Below, piece by piece: positions 27,230 through 35,204 of a DNA stretch of 64,000 bases. A model generated the notes under the pieces. The model worked only from the letters and a program-made list of their open reading frames with translations, was not told where the DNA came from and did not search any database. Position 1 is the first letter of the stretch. The number at the start of each line of letters is the position of its first letter. Source of the DNA: Candidatus Thalassarchaeaceae archaeon (GTDB lineage Archaea > Thermoplasmatota > Poseidoniia > Poseidoniales > Thalassarchaeaceae); assembly GCA_029250605.1 (NCBI GenBank), contig JAQXEZ010000008.1:62001-126000 (forward strand). Direction: 5' to 3'. Both the position numbers and the translations under genes were made by a program.

Positions 27230-28303
27230 TAACTCGGCCCTTCCACTTATTACGGGGGCTATTGGAATATCTGTGAACACCTTAGATTGGGGGACAATAA
27301 TTGGAGATACCCAAGCAATTCTTTGCCCATCATTTTGCTCGAACTCAAAAATCACTTCCCAATGTATCGCTATAAGTGATGAATAGATAGAACCCGGCCA
27401 GTTTTCATCGGGCATGCATAGTTTGAATGGCAATCCTACTTCTATATCAGAAACCCATTGTGCGCGACTCATTATTCTGAGCGGTTCTAGTATGACTCCC
27501 TTCTTTGTAGTTGATTGCATAGGTGTCGACTCACCGACCCCTAAACCGACTTCATCCCCAGGTGAAACTCTTTTTTCGGATAGTACTGTAGACATCCCAG
27601 GTGATGGTTGACCAAACTGACTCCTTCCGAGCGAATATAGAACTGTACTTCTCTCAGGGCTTGCAACACCAACCTGAATTCTAGCCCTAATTAATGAAAT
27701 ATCGCTATCGAATCCATGTATCGTAACTACTGGTGATTCCCTATCCTCATCGATAGTGAATGTGGGTTCTTGGTATGGGTTTTCGTTGATTGTTGATTGT
27801 CTTGCCATATCACGGAAATTTGCTATTGTACGGAAAATCAGAGGCATGAGGAAAAGTGGGAAAGTATAGAATAGTAACCTTGGGTATTCCAATGGCCCTA
27901 TGACAACAGAACCAGCAATTACACTACTAATGATTCCAAGATCTACTAAACCGGGCTCTATTGCATGTACAAATAGTGAGACAATGAGAAGTAATACAGT
28001 AGGCATTATCAATCTCCTTGAGATATTGTGAAGTGGATCCGGATTGATGAACCAACCTAGCCTAGTCCGAGTTAGGAATATAGGAGGTTCAAATCCGATT
28101 TGACATTCAAATTTTTTTCTAGGGGTGATATTTTCATTACAATCGGCCCATTCAACGAACCAGCTTTCTTCAGAACCAATTCTGAAATTGGTAAACATAC
28201 CGTCATCGACTTCGACTTCGACTTCGGATATTGGAACTGCAGAAGGGTCCATTTGCCCTAGTTCGAAAGGGGGATACCTGATTCTCTGTAACGAACGACG
28301 CAT
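27218..28303 (-). CDS. membrane protein of unknown function
   Basis: From ATG 28303 (just after the geranylgeranyl reductase stop; an ATG at 28315 overlapping that gene is the alternative) the product is 361 aa. An N-terminal soluble region with several acidic residues is followed by two or three hydrophobic segments (about residues 97-165, LIMPTVLLLIVSLFVHAI and LLFYTFPLFLMPLIF). A beta-rich C-terminal region comes last. No family recognised. Its end overlaps the convergent mqnC by 12 bp. Probably co-transcribed with the reductase upstream. Confidence 0.65.
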   Translation of the reverse strand: MRRSLQRIRYPPFELGQMDPSAVPISEVEVEVDDGMFTNFRIGSEESWFVEWADCNENITPRKKFECQIGFEPPIFLTRTRLGWFINPDPLHNISRRLIMPTVLLLIVSLFVHAIEPGLVDLGIISSVIAGSVVIGPLEYPRLLFYTFPLFLMPLIFRTIANFRDMARQSTINENPYQEPTFTIDEDRESPVVTIHGFDSDISLIRARIQVGVASPERSTVLYSLGRSQFGQPSPGMSTVLSEKRVSPGDEVGLGVGESTPMQSTTKKGVILEPLRIMSRAQWVSDIEVGLPFKLCMPDENWPGSIYSSLIAIHWEVIFEFEQNDGQRIAWVSPIIVPQSKVFTDIPIAPVISGRAELSDL

Positions 28304-28305
28304 TA

Positions 28306-29511
28306 TTAGCTCCATAGAATGGCTTTCGCTGCTCTTCCTGCAAGCCTTCTGAATTCCGGTACCTCTCTGAGCATCTTGACCCCTAGTGTGATGGGATTTT
28401 CAATATCCCCGAATTCATTGATTAAATCAGTCACTTCAGGTCTCGCCCAAACGGCAAATATGCTCTCTAGTTCATTGTCATCCATTTCAGTAAGGAACGC
28501 ATCCCTCAAAGCTCTCTTTTTTCTCTGATCCCTCTTCATATCCTTTAGTTTTGATGCGATGTTTTTCATCCTAGAGCTATTCAAATCATTGTCTGATATA
28601 GCCTTACTTAGAATGGGTACGAGGATATCTACTTGTCTGAAACCAGGTCCGATACCACCTCCAGTAGTAGGTTTGCATATCCCTGCGGCATCTCCGAATA
28701 ATGCTACTCTCTCACGTAATGGCCTTCTAACAATACCACTAGGTACTGGGCCGCAGAATCGCCCAACTTCAGAGCATCCAGCGAATCTTGTGTTTAGATT
28801 GGGATCGCCCATCAATCGCTTCATGAAATCCTCACTCGAAGATCCTTCCATAAGATTCGCTTTGCTCCATGTACCCAACCTTGTTGTCTCTCCAGTAGGA
28901 ATAGCCCAACTAAAGAAACCCGGGGCTATTCGATTGCCAGTGTACATATCAAGAACCCCATCATCACCCGAATATCCCGTAACTTCGATTTGAAAACCAA
29001 TCATTGTTTCCGTAGGAGAGCCCATTTTGAATTTCCTCCGAACCCATGAGTGGGCCCCATCAGCTCCACAAAGCAACTTGCAGCGCACTGTCTCAGAACC
29101 ATTCGAACCATCAATTTTAACTTCGACAAATTCATCCTCTACAGTCGCTGATATTGGTTTCGTGGATAGCATAATTTCCGTCCCTGTTGCAATTGATTGC
29201 ATTACCACTGCTTCGTCGAAAATCTTCCTGCACACTGAAAACGTCCTTGGTACGTTTGGGTCGCCGATAGCAACAATTTTTCCATTTGGGCTGTGAATAT
29301 TTGCCCCCCAAATTGGCGTTAGAATGGAAGATTCCAATCCTATAGCCTCCATTGCCTGTGGATTTACTAGTCCAGCACATTGGAACGGTCGTCCAATTTC
29401 ATCATGTTCCTCCAATAGAAGGACGCTGTGACCATGATCATTCAATTTCCTGGATAGGTATCCTCCAATTGGGCCTGCCCCAACTACGATGGCATCGAAT
29501 AATCTGACCAT
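28306..29511 (-). CDS. geranylgeranyl reductase family flavoprotein
   Basis: Saturates isoprenoid chains of archaeal lipids, or the side chain of quinones, using FAD. It shows the FAD-binding GAGPIGGYLSRKL at the start, EIGRPFQCAGLVN (family-typical), CGADGAHSWVRRKF, and LFGDAAGICKPTTGGGIGPG in the second half. The product from ATG 29511 is 401 aa, normal for the family. It lies 15 bp downstream of topA. Substrate choice (lipid versus menaquinone) cannot be read from sequence; the nearby mqnC makes both possible. Confidence 0.87.
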   Translation of the reverse strand: MVRLFDAIVVGAGPIGGYLSRKLNDHGHSVLLLEEHDEIGRPFQCAGLVNPQAMEAIGLESSILTPIWGANIHSPNGKIVAIGDPNVPRTFSVCRKIFDEAVVMQSIATGTEIMLSTKPISATVEDEFVEVKIDGSNGSETVRCKLLCGADGAHSWVRRKFKMGSPTETMIGFQIEVTGYSGDDGVLDMYTGNRIAPGFFSWAIPTGETTRLGTWSKANLMEGSSSEDFMKRLMGDPNLNTRFAGCSEVGRFCGPVPSGIVRRPLRERVALFGDAAGICKPTTGGGIGPGFRQVDILVPILSKAISDNDLNSSRMKNIASKLKDMKRDQRKKRALRDAFLTEMDDNELESIFAVWARPEVTDLINEFGDIENPITLGVKMLREVPEFRRLAGRAAKAILWS

Positions 29512-29526
29512 TTGGACCCCCAATTA

Positions 29527-31782
29527 CTATTTCTTACCCTTTCTCTTTGAATTAATTGTTTTCTTTAGATTACCAATCAGAATGCTTGCATCTGACTTGG
29601 AAATTGCCTCGATAGACTCAGTATTGACAGCAGCAATTGCATCTTCAATTGGCATTTCTAGTGAATCGGTCATCGAGATAATTGTCGCTACCTGCTTTTC
29701 TGTTGCAGGTGAATTCTTGTCTAGTTCAATTAGTGCTCCGATGGCATTGCTTGCTGTACCGCCCCTACCACCAGTCAATTCACTAATGTCTGACTCACCC
29801 ATTTCCTTCAAGAATTGACTCAGATCAATTTGTAACCTGTCGACTAATTTCAGTATCGTGGCAATCTGCTTTTCACTTGGTGGAATATTTGCCTGGGCCG
29901 CCTCACCTAGTCCATCGATAATATTTCGAACTTGTTCACCTGTTAGTTCTTCCACTAAATCATCCCCCACTGTCTGCTGCCTTTCTTGTTCTGTCATCCG
30001 ATTGAGAATTGCTTGCAGATACTGTATCTGCCTTAATGTCGGCTTCTCGCGACGCTTCTCCAAGGCTATGTTATGCATTTCTCTGAAAGTATCGACGAAA
30101 TGTGTCCAGTATTCTGAGGCATTGGCTTCACCAGCCTCAATTAGATCTAATTTTTCTTCCATACTAGATGTGAAACCATATGTGAATAACCCCTGATCAT
30201 AAACATCTGTTTGATTGTAAAAGGGAGTCACTTCGGTCCATAATGTCCTACCATTAGACGTTGGGATAAGAGACGTCCCCTCCTTGTCTACGTACTTCCT
30301 ATCTACTAATTTTGATACTGTAGAAACATAAGTGGACGGACGCCCTATTCCGTCTTTTTTCATCTGTTGTATGATTGAGCTTTCGGTGTACCGTCTCGGT
30401 GGTTTGGTGAAATCTATTGTAAGTTCAGCATCTTCGTCGATATCCCATTTTGAACCAACAGTAAATCCAATATTAGGTGGTTTGATTTGAACATCCTTGT
30501 ATGACCAAGAGAAAACCTCCTCCCACCCTGAATGGGTTCTCCATGTGGATGTTCCATTCACGGGAACATCTAATCCAACACAGGAAAATGTCAAACTTCT
30601 TCTTTCCCTAATAGAATTAGACATCTGACTAGATGCAAAGCGAGACCAAATGAGCCTGTAAAGTGCCTTTTCATCACGATCTTCGCCAGCAACTTCTACG
30701 GAGGGATTTGTAGGCCTGATAGCCTCATGCGCGTCTTGGACGTTTTCCTTAGTTTTACGAGTCTCCCCCACGCCATCCCCAAGAAAATCTTGGCCGAAAT
30801 TCGATTCGATAAAATTCCTAATCTCATTCCTAGCCTTAGCGTTAGTTCTGGTTGAGTCGGTTCTGATGTATGTTATATGGCCGGACTGGTATAAGGTGGA
30901 TGCTATCTTACTGGTCTTAGAAATAGACCACCCCAATGTAGAACTAGAAGTTTGTAGCATCGTATCCGTAGTGAATGGGGGCTTGGGCCGTCTACTAACA
31001 GTGCCCTCTTTAATCGACTCGAGATCCAGTGAACGATTGGAATTTAACAAGTCAAAAGCTAGCTTGGCAAATTCTGTATTTGAAGTCCTGTCAGGGAAAT
31101 GCTTCCCATCATCATCTACCCAAGCATCATCATCACTGGATTCATGGAACCTTACCTTTAGTTCGATCCCGTTAGAAAGAGCTCCAACTGAGTTGTACTC
31201 CTTTGGGATATGGGCATCTCTCTCAATTTCCTTTTCTACTATGTATCCTAGTGTTGGTGTTTGGACCCTACCCATTGATCTTAACTTCCATGAACGACAA
31301 AATTTAGAACATCTAAATCCAACAAGTCTGTCCATCAGTCTCCTAACTATTGCTGCATTGACTAGGTCCATATCCAACTCTTGAGGATTAGAAATTGATG
31401 AAATTACAGCATCCTTGGTAATTTCATTAAATGACACCCTCTTTACTGATTCGAATCCTGATAGTATCTCACTGAGTCTCCAAGCAATAAACTCGCCCTC
31501 CCTATCTGGATCAGTTGCGATGTATACCTCATCGACTCCAGATTTTCTCGCCTTCGATGTGATTTTTGACATAACCCTCTCAGCTCTATCTGTCCAAGAC
31601 CAAGGTGGTTGGGGCAACTCTCCTGGTTTGGATGACCACATGGCCTTGGAGCTATCCTTGTTCTTTCGATTAGATGGTAGATCCTGTACGTGGCCATTAC
31701 AAGCATCAACAATCCATCCCTTTCCGAGATATTTTTTGATGGTCTTGGCCTTGGCACCGGATTCCAGTATTACCAGTTTCAT
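29527..31782 (-). CDS. topA: DNA topoisomerase I (type IA) with helical C-terminal repeats
   Basis: Relaxes negative supercoils through a covalent 5'-phosphotyrosine. The true start is the ATG at 31782 (KLVILESGAKAKTIKKYLG, the Toprim start), preceded by a GAGGAGA ribosome-binding-like stretch. DPDREGEFIAWRL (Toprim acids) and TYIRTDSTRTN (catalytic Tyr) are present. The 751-aa protein lacks the C-terminal four-cysteine zinc fingers of bacterial TopA. Instead it ends with three similar 50-60-residue helical units starting TLRQIQYLQAIL, PSEKQIATILKLVDRL and ATEKQVATIISMTDSL. Confidence 0.95.
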   Translation of the reverse strand: MKLVILESGAKAKTIKKYLGKGWIVDACNGHVQDLPSNRKNKDSSKAMWSSKPGELPQPPWSWTDRAERVMSKITSKARKSGVDEVYIATDPDREGEFIAWRLSEILSGFESVKRVSFNEITKDAVISSISNPQELDMDLVNAAIVRRLMDRLVGFRCSKFCRSWKLRSMGRVQTPTLGYIVEKEIERDAHIPKEYNSVGALSNGIELKVRFHESSDDDAWVDDDGKHFPDRTSNTEFAKLAFDLLNSNRSLDLESIKEGTVSRRPKPPFTTDTMLQTSSSTLGWSISKTSKIASTLYQSGHITYIRTDSTRTNAKARNEIRNFIESNFGQDFLGDGVGETRKTKENVQDAHEAIRPTNPSVEVAGEDRDEKALYRLIWSRFASSQMSNSIRERRSLTFSCVGLDVPVNGTSTWRTHSGWEEVFSWSYKDVQIKPPNIGFTVGSKWDIDEDAELTIDFTKPPRRYTESSIIQQMKKDGIGRPSTYVSTVSKLVDRKYVDKEGTSLIPTSNGRTLWTEVTPFYNQTDVYDQGLFTYGFTSSMEEKLDLIEAGEANASEYWTHFVDTFREMHNIALEKRREKPTLRQIQYLQAILNRMTEQERQQTVGDDLVEELTGEQVRNIIDGLGEAAQANIPPSEKQIATILKLVDRLQIDLSQFLKEMGESDISELTGGRGGTASNAIGALIELDKNSPATEKQVATIISMTDSLEMPIEDAIAAVNTESIEAISKSDASILIGNLKKTINSKRKGKK

Positions 31783-31820
31783 TATGTCTCCTCGGATTTG
31801 AAATGCCGTAACATGACCCG

Positions 31821-31826
31821 TATAAA
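31821..31826 (-). promoter_or_regulatory. candidate TATA box of topA
   Basis: On the minus strand the sequence reads CATGTTTATACGG, with TTTATA about 40 bp upstream of the topA ATG at 31782. This is the expected spacing for an archaeal TATA box with a short leader carrying the GAGGAGA stretch. Confidence 0.5.
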
Positions 31827-31850
31827 CATGAGTGGTTGATTGGGTTTGCA

Positions 31851-31878
31851 ACGCGCGCGCTCGCGCTCGCGCGCGCGT
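31851..31878. repeat. alternating CG tract forming a perfect inverted repeat between topA and pyrD
   Basis: Arm ACGCGCGCGC (31851-31860) is the exact reverse complement of GCGCGCGCGT (31869-31878), with an 8-nt centre TCGCGCTC. The tract is almost entirely alternating pyrimidine-purine CG, the best Z-DNA-forming pattern, in an AT-leaning intergenic region. It lies about 25 bp upstream of the topA TATA box. A TATATT (31885-31890) on the pyrD side is 6 bp away. Confidence 0.9.
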
Positions 31879-31962
31879 AACCGGTATATTTTCTCGTTGA
31901 AATATTAGATTAGAGTACCAATCATCCGTAACCATTGAAGAATAGTTACGATTGGGTATATT

Positions 31963-33066
31963 ATGGGACTGGCATGGAGACTATTCGGAAATCCTGCCTT
32001 ACGTCTAATTGATTCTGAGCGCGCGCATTCTCTTTCTATGCGCGCTTTGAAATCTATTGGTGAATCTCGTACTGGGCGTTCAGTACTAAATTCGTTATAC
32101 AAGACTCCAGAAGTCCCCATTGAAGTGTTTGGGAAGTTATTTCATCACCCACTAGGATTAGCGGCCGGATTTGACAAGGGGGCAGAAGCTTTGTTGGCTT
32201 GGTCTGCAATGGGGTTCTCCTGGTGCGAATATGGTGGTGTCACCAGGTTCCCCCAGGAAGGGAACCCAAAACCTAGGATGTTTAGGGCTAATAAACATCG
32301 GGCCTTGGTCAATAAAATGGGATTCAATAATCCCGGCGCTTCGGAGATGCGAAAGAGGCTTGCTCTGAGAAAGACGGTAGATCGTTGGCCTAAATCGCCC
32401 GTTGCTGCAAATATCGGCCGTTCGAAGAAGGTGCCAAATGATCATGCTGGAGATGATTATGCCGCTACAATAGATTTATTGTGGGATCACGCAGATATGT
32501 TTGTTCTGAATATTTCCTCCCCCAATACTCCAGGACTAAGGGACCTGCAAGGCCACGAGTATCTTGAGTCCATACTACATTCATGCAACAGGATCAGATC
32601 TAAGAAAAAGCAACAAAAACCCTACCTGCTAAAGCTCTCGCCCGACGCACTTGATGATGAAATACGAAGTACCATTTCATTCGCGCAAAAATTAGGTATC
32701 GACGGAATAGTTGCCACAAATACTACCATTAAAAGGCCAATTCCACTATCAACTCAGTCCAGAAAGGCATTTTCTACTGGCGGTGGTCTTTCGGGTCGAC
32801 CATTGCAGTCAAGGGCACTAGAAGTAATCCACACGGCATTCGATGAAACAGACGGTAAGATCCCAATAGTAGGTGTTGGTGGCATTGACTCGAAAGATTC
32901 TGCTTGGGAAGCGATAATCTCTGGAGCATCGCTTATTCAATTATATTCTGCTCTTATCTTCAATGGGCCAACAATTGTTTCGTCCATTGTAAAGGGTCTG
33001 AAACGTAGAGTAACTGAATCCGGATTTTCTTCAATTAGCGAAGCCGTTGGATACAAACACATTTAG
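31963..33066 (+). CDS. pyrD: dihydroorotate dehydrogenase, class 2 (quinone-dependent)
   Basis: Oxidises dihydroorotate to orotate in pyrimidine synthesis, passing electrons to membrane quinone. The 367-aa protein has GLAAGFDKGAEAL, NKMGFNNPG, and the class 2 signature NISSPNTPGLRDLQ with the catalytic serine. VGVGGIDSKDSAWE and IQLYSALIF are near the end. The N terminus is extended (RLFGNPALRLIDSERAHSLS), as in class 2 enzymes, where it forms the quinone and membrane tunnel. This agrees with a menaquinone-making cell (mqnC nearby). Divergent from topA. Confidence 0.95.
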   Translation: MGLAWRLFGNPALRLIDSERAHSLSMRALKSIGESRTGRSVLNSLYKTPEVPIEVFGKLFHHPLGLAAGFDKGAEALLAWSAMGFSWCEYGGVTRFPQEGNPKPRMFRANKHRALVNKMGFNNPGASEMRKRLALRKTVDRWPKSPVAANIGRSKKVPNDHAGDDYAATIDLLWDHADMFVLNISSPNTPGLRDLQGHEYLESILHSCNRIRSKKKQQKPYLLKLSPDALDDEIRSTISFAQKLGIDGIVATNTTIKRPIPLSTQSRKAFSTGGGLSGRPLQSRALEVIHTAFDETDGKIPIVGVGGIDSKDSAWEAIISGASLIQLYSALIFNGPTIVSSIVKGLKRRVTESGFSSISEAVGYKHI

Positions 33067-33088
33067 CAAAGATACGTGAGAAATAATT

Positions 33089-33469
33089 GTGGCGCTAACT
33101 AGGATATCGAGACTTTTGATAGTATTCGGCTCATCGTTAGCTGTTCTGGGATTAATGATGGCCAGTGTAGATCCCGAGATTCAATATTCAGTTGATGAGA
33201 TTATGGGCGAACCGGTAAAATTCCAAGATGGGCATATTTTCGTTAGAGGGGTAGTCTCTCCTGGCTCTTTGGACAATCAAGAAATGAGATTCATTCTGAA
33301 AGGAGTAACTGAAGAAATATCTGTAGATTTCACCGGTTCGCCCATTCCCGATGGTTTCGACGAAGGTCGTACCATTGCTGTACGTGGAGAATTGATGAAA
33401 CAAAATGGAATTTGGGTCATAGAATCGTTTGAGATTCAAACCGGATGCCCGTCAAAATACGAATCATGA
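33089..33469 (+). CDS. ccmE: CcmE-like heme chaperone with a CxxxY terminus
   Basis: A 126-aa membrane-anchored protein, GTG start, with an N-terminal hydrophobic segment (LLIVFGSSLAVLGLMMA) and an OB-fold beta barrel (IFVRGVVSPGS, FILKGVTEEISVDFTG, FDEGRTIAVRGEL). It ends TGCPSKYES. CcmE binds heme during cytochrome c maturation, usually through the His of an HxxxY motif; a CxxxY variant is known in some archaea and sulfate reducers. CPSKY fits CxxxY. The short length and general OB fold leave another OB-fold protein possible. No other ccm gene is visible. It follows pyrD by 22 bp. Confidence 0.65.
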   Translation: MALTRISRLLIVFGSSLAVLGLMMASVDPEIQYSVDEIMGEPVKFQDGHIFVRGVVSPGSLDNQEMRFILKGVTEEISVDFTGSPIPDGFDEGRTIAVRGELMKQNGIWVIESFEIQTGCPSKYES

Positions 33470-33489
33470 ACTGTCATGTTCATAGGTGA

Positions 33490-33815
33490 CCTATGGGAGC
33501 ACTATACGGGCTAGGGGGAGAGTTGACGTGCTCTATTTTTCACAAATCGTCGAAAATGGTGACCCGAAGTCCGAGGGCGGCGCAAACGAACCACTGAGAT
33601 TACTCCAGTTGACTGCGATGTCTCGCCCCCAAGAGATCCAGGTTGGCGGGAGGGAAATCCGGAGGGGTTTTCCAAACGTCTTACGCCCGGGAACCAGGTC
33701 AGGCGCGGAAGCGAGCAACCCGACCGGGGATGCTGGATGCCTTGGGACTTCGGGACGGAGAAGACTGGAGTGCAAGTCTCTTTGATGACGAGCGTCCACC
33801 GAGGACATGCCCACC
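33490..33815 (+). ncRNA. ffs: signal recognition particle RNA (archaeal 7S)
   Basis: Helix 8 is clear: GGTCAGG (33697-33703), CGC-GGAA-GCG hairpin with GGAA tetraloop (33704-33713) and AGCAACC (33714-33720), matching the universal SRP54-binding site. The tetraloop stem shows a compensated C-G/G-C pair. Long-range helix 5 pairing is seen between CCCGAAGTCC (33563-33572) and GGACTTCGGG (33745-33754). GGGCTAGG near 33509-33516 matches the 5' domain loop of archaeal SRP RNA. The end positions are estimates; TGGG near 33493 may pair with CCCA near 33810. The RNA directs translating ribosomes to the membrane with SRP54 and SRP19. Confidence 0.9.
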
Positions 33816-33817
33816 GA

Positions 33818-34684
33818 CTATTCATCTTGTTTCGTTTGCAGCAATGCTCTAATTGTATTCTCAGTAACTCCAGCTAGGCCATTACTGGCACACCGACGAA
33901 GAAGCTCTGCCCAACCACTATTATCTTCGAGTGCAATCAAAGCTAGTTCTCTAGCCTCATTAATTCGGCCTGATTGTACAAGCCCGATAGATTTCCAAAA
34001 CGCAATTTCAGGATTTCCCGTATTTTTAGTCTGAGAAATTGCCCCCACGTCTAAGCTATTGATATTTACATATTCATTATGCATTTTCAGGAGCCTATCT
34101 AGCTCCACCAGTGGTTCATGATTATCATCTACTCGAATATCCACTATTGTTCCTTGCCAGGGATAGGGCTGGATCTCTGAACCAACAACAAGTAAGCGAG
34201 CTGATTGCTTGCCCCGAATATCGCCTTGTTCGGATTCTGCAGCATTTAGGGCCGCGAGCATTCGGGTGGATAAATCACCACCAGTACCAACAAATGCATC
34301 TGCCATACACCCCCAAACAGTAGATTTCCACATCATATTTGCTTGACAAGAGAAACCATCACCCACAAAATGACCCGATTCAGGTATGGTATCTGAACCA
34401 GTATGAGCAGATATTCTAGATTTGGCGTCGATCATAGCCACTTGCCTTATTTCGGGACTAGCGTCCAATGAAAGTCTGCTCTCCATCGCTTCTTCGGGTT
34501 TTGCACCGCCCTCCATTAGCTCAATTCCAAGAGGGCCATGGTCAATTAATGCCATAGCCTGGGTCGCAACAGCACCTACACCTGCTCTGGCCCAGCAAAC
34601 CACTCCAGCGGCAAACCAATGGGACTGAACGGCTACTCCTATTTGACCGGTATCCGGACAACTGGCAACAATTGAATAAGTCAC
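33818..34684 (-). CDS. DUF1028 protein (Ntn-hydrolase-like) with a C-terminal helical part
   Basis: The first 215 or so residues match DUF1028: a TYSIVASCPDTGQIGVAVQS start, GVGAVATQAMALIDHGPLG, GDGFSCQANMM, GDIRGKQSARLLVV and VDIRVDDNHEPLVELDRLL. Members look like N-terminal-nucleophile hydrolases; the substrate is not established. The last 70 residues are helical, with a TPR-like unit (AFWKSIGLVQSGRINEARELA). Last gene of RND-EVE-DUF1028 (8 bp after the EVE gene), ending 2 bp from the SRP RNA. Confidence 0.85.
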   Translation of the reverse strand: MTYSIVASCPDTGQIGVAVQSHWFAAGVVCWARAGVGAVATQAMALIDHGPLGIELMEGGAKPEEAMESRLSLDASPEIRQVAMIDAKSRISAHTGSDTIPESGHFVGDGFSCQANMMWKSTVWGCMADAFVGTGGDLSTRMLAALNAAESEQGDIRGKQSARLLVVGSEIQPYPWQGTIVDIRVDDNHEPLVELDRLLKMHNEYVNINSLDVGAISQTKNTGNPEIAFWKSIGLVQSGRINEARELALIALEDNSGWAELLRRCASNGLAGVTENTIRALLQTKQDE

Positions 34685-34692
34685 AGAATCGC

Positions 34693-35166
34693 CTAATCTT
34701 CTAAATTATCTAGCCCACCCATCGCACACACTATTCTAAAGTGGCTTTCAGAAACGTGTTGTACAGATAACCTCTGACCTCTTTGTAGCAACGGCATTCC
34801 TTCCAAATCACCATTTGCACGTAGATCGGGCAGTGCTATCGGTTCTAGTTGTGAGACTGGCTCAATGTCCACCATTATCCAGCGTGGATTATCGGGAGTT
34901 GCCTTAGGATCGAAATATTTTGAATTGCTATCTTGAGCTGTGTAGTCGGGATATCCCTCCTTGCATACCTTAGCGACACCGGCTACATGTGGCGGTTTGC
35001 AATTTGAATGGTAAAAAAGAACATAGTCATCGATTGCCATATCATCCCTCATAATATTCCGAGCTTGGTAGTTCCTAACACCATCCCAATGGGTAGACCG
35101 ATCTGCGACAAGCTGTTCCCATGGGTATACGTGAGGCTCACTCTTCATTAGCCAGTAATTCACCAT
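34693..35166 (-). CDS. EVE-domain protein
   Basis: From ATG 35166 (the open frame runs to 35211, overlapping the RND gene) the 157-aa product begins NYWLMKSEPHVYPWEQL. It contains HWDGVRNYQARNIMR, YVLFYHSNCKPPHVAGVAKV, DPKATPDNPRWIMVDI and a final ESHFRIV. This is the full EVE fold, related to YTH and ASCH domains, which recognise modified bases in DNA or RNA. In bacteria, EVE proteins often accompany restriction systems; here the neighbours are a transporter and DUF1028. Stand-alone EVE proteins are common in aerobes and alpha-proteobacteria. Confidence 0.9.
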   Translation of the reverse strand: MVNYWLMKSEPHVYPWEQLVADRSTHWDGVRNYQARNIMRDDMAIDDYVLFYHSNCKPPHVAGVAKVCKEGYPDYTAQDSNSKYFDPKATPDNPRWIMVDIEPVSQLEPIALPDLRANGDLEGMPLLQRGQRLSVQHVSESHFRIVCAMGGLDNLED

Positions 35167-35204
35167 GCACTGCCTACTGGTAGGAGAGAAATCAAGGTTG
35201 CCTT

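Noticed and set aside
31783..31935. N-terminal extension of topA reading through the CG tract (TRARARARAL)
   Set aside because: The Toprim domain begins at ATG 31782, preceded by a ribosome-binding-like GAGGAGA and a TATA box; the added residues only translate the repeat.
33486..33852. Overlapping open frames on both strands in the region 33486-33852
   Set aside because: The SRP RNA accounts for it: helix 8 and long-range pairing are clear, and the frames show no domain.
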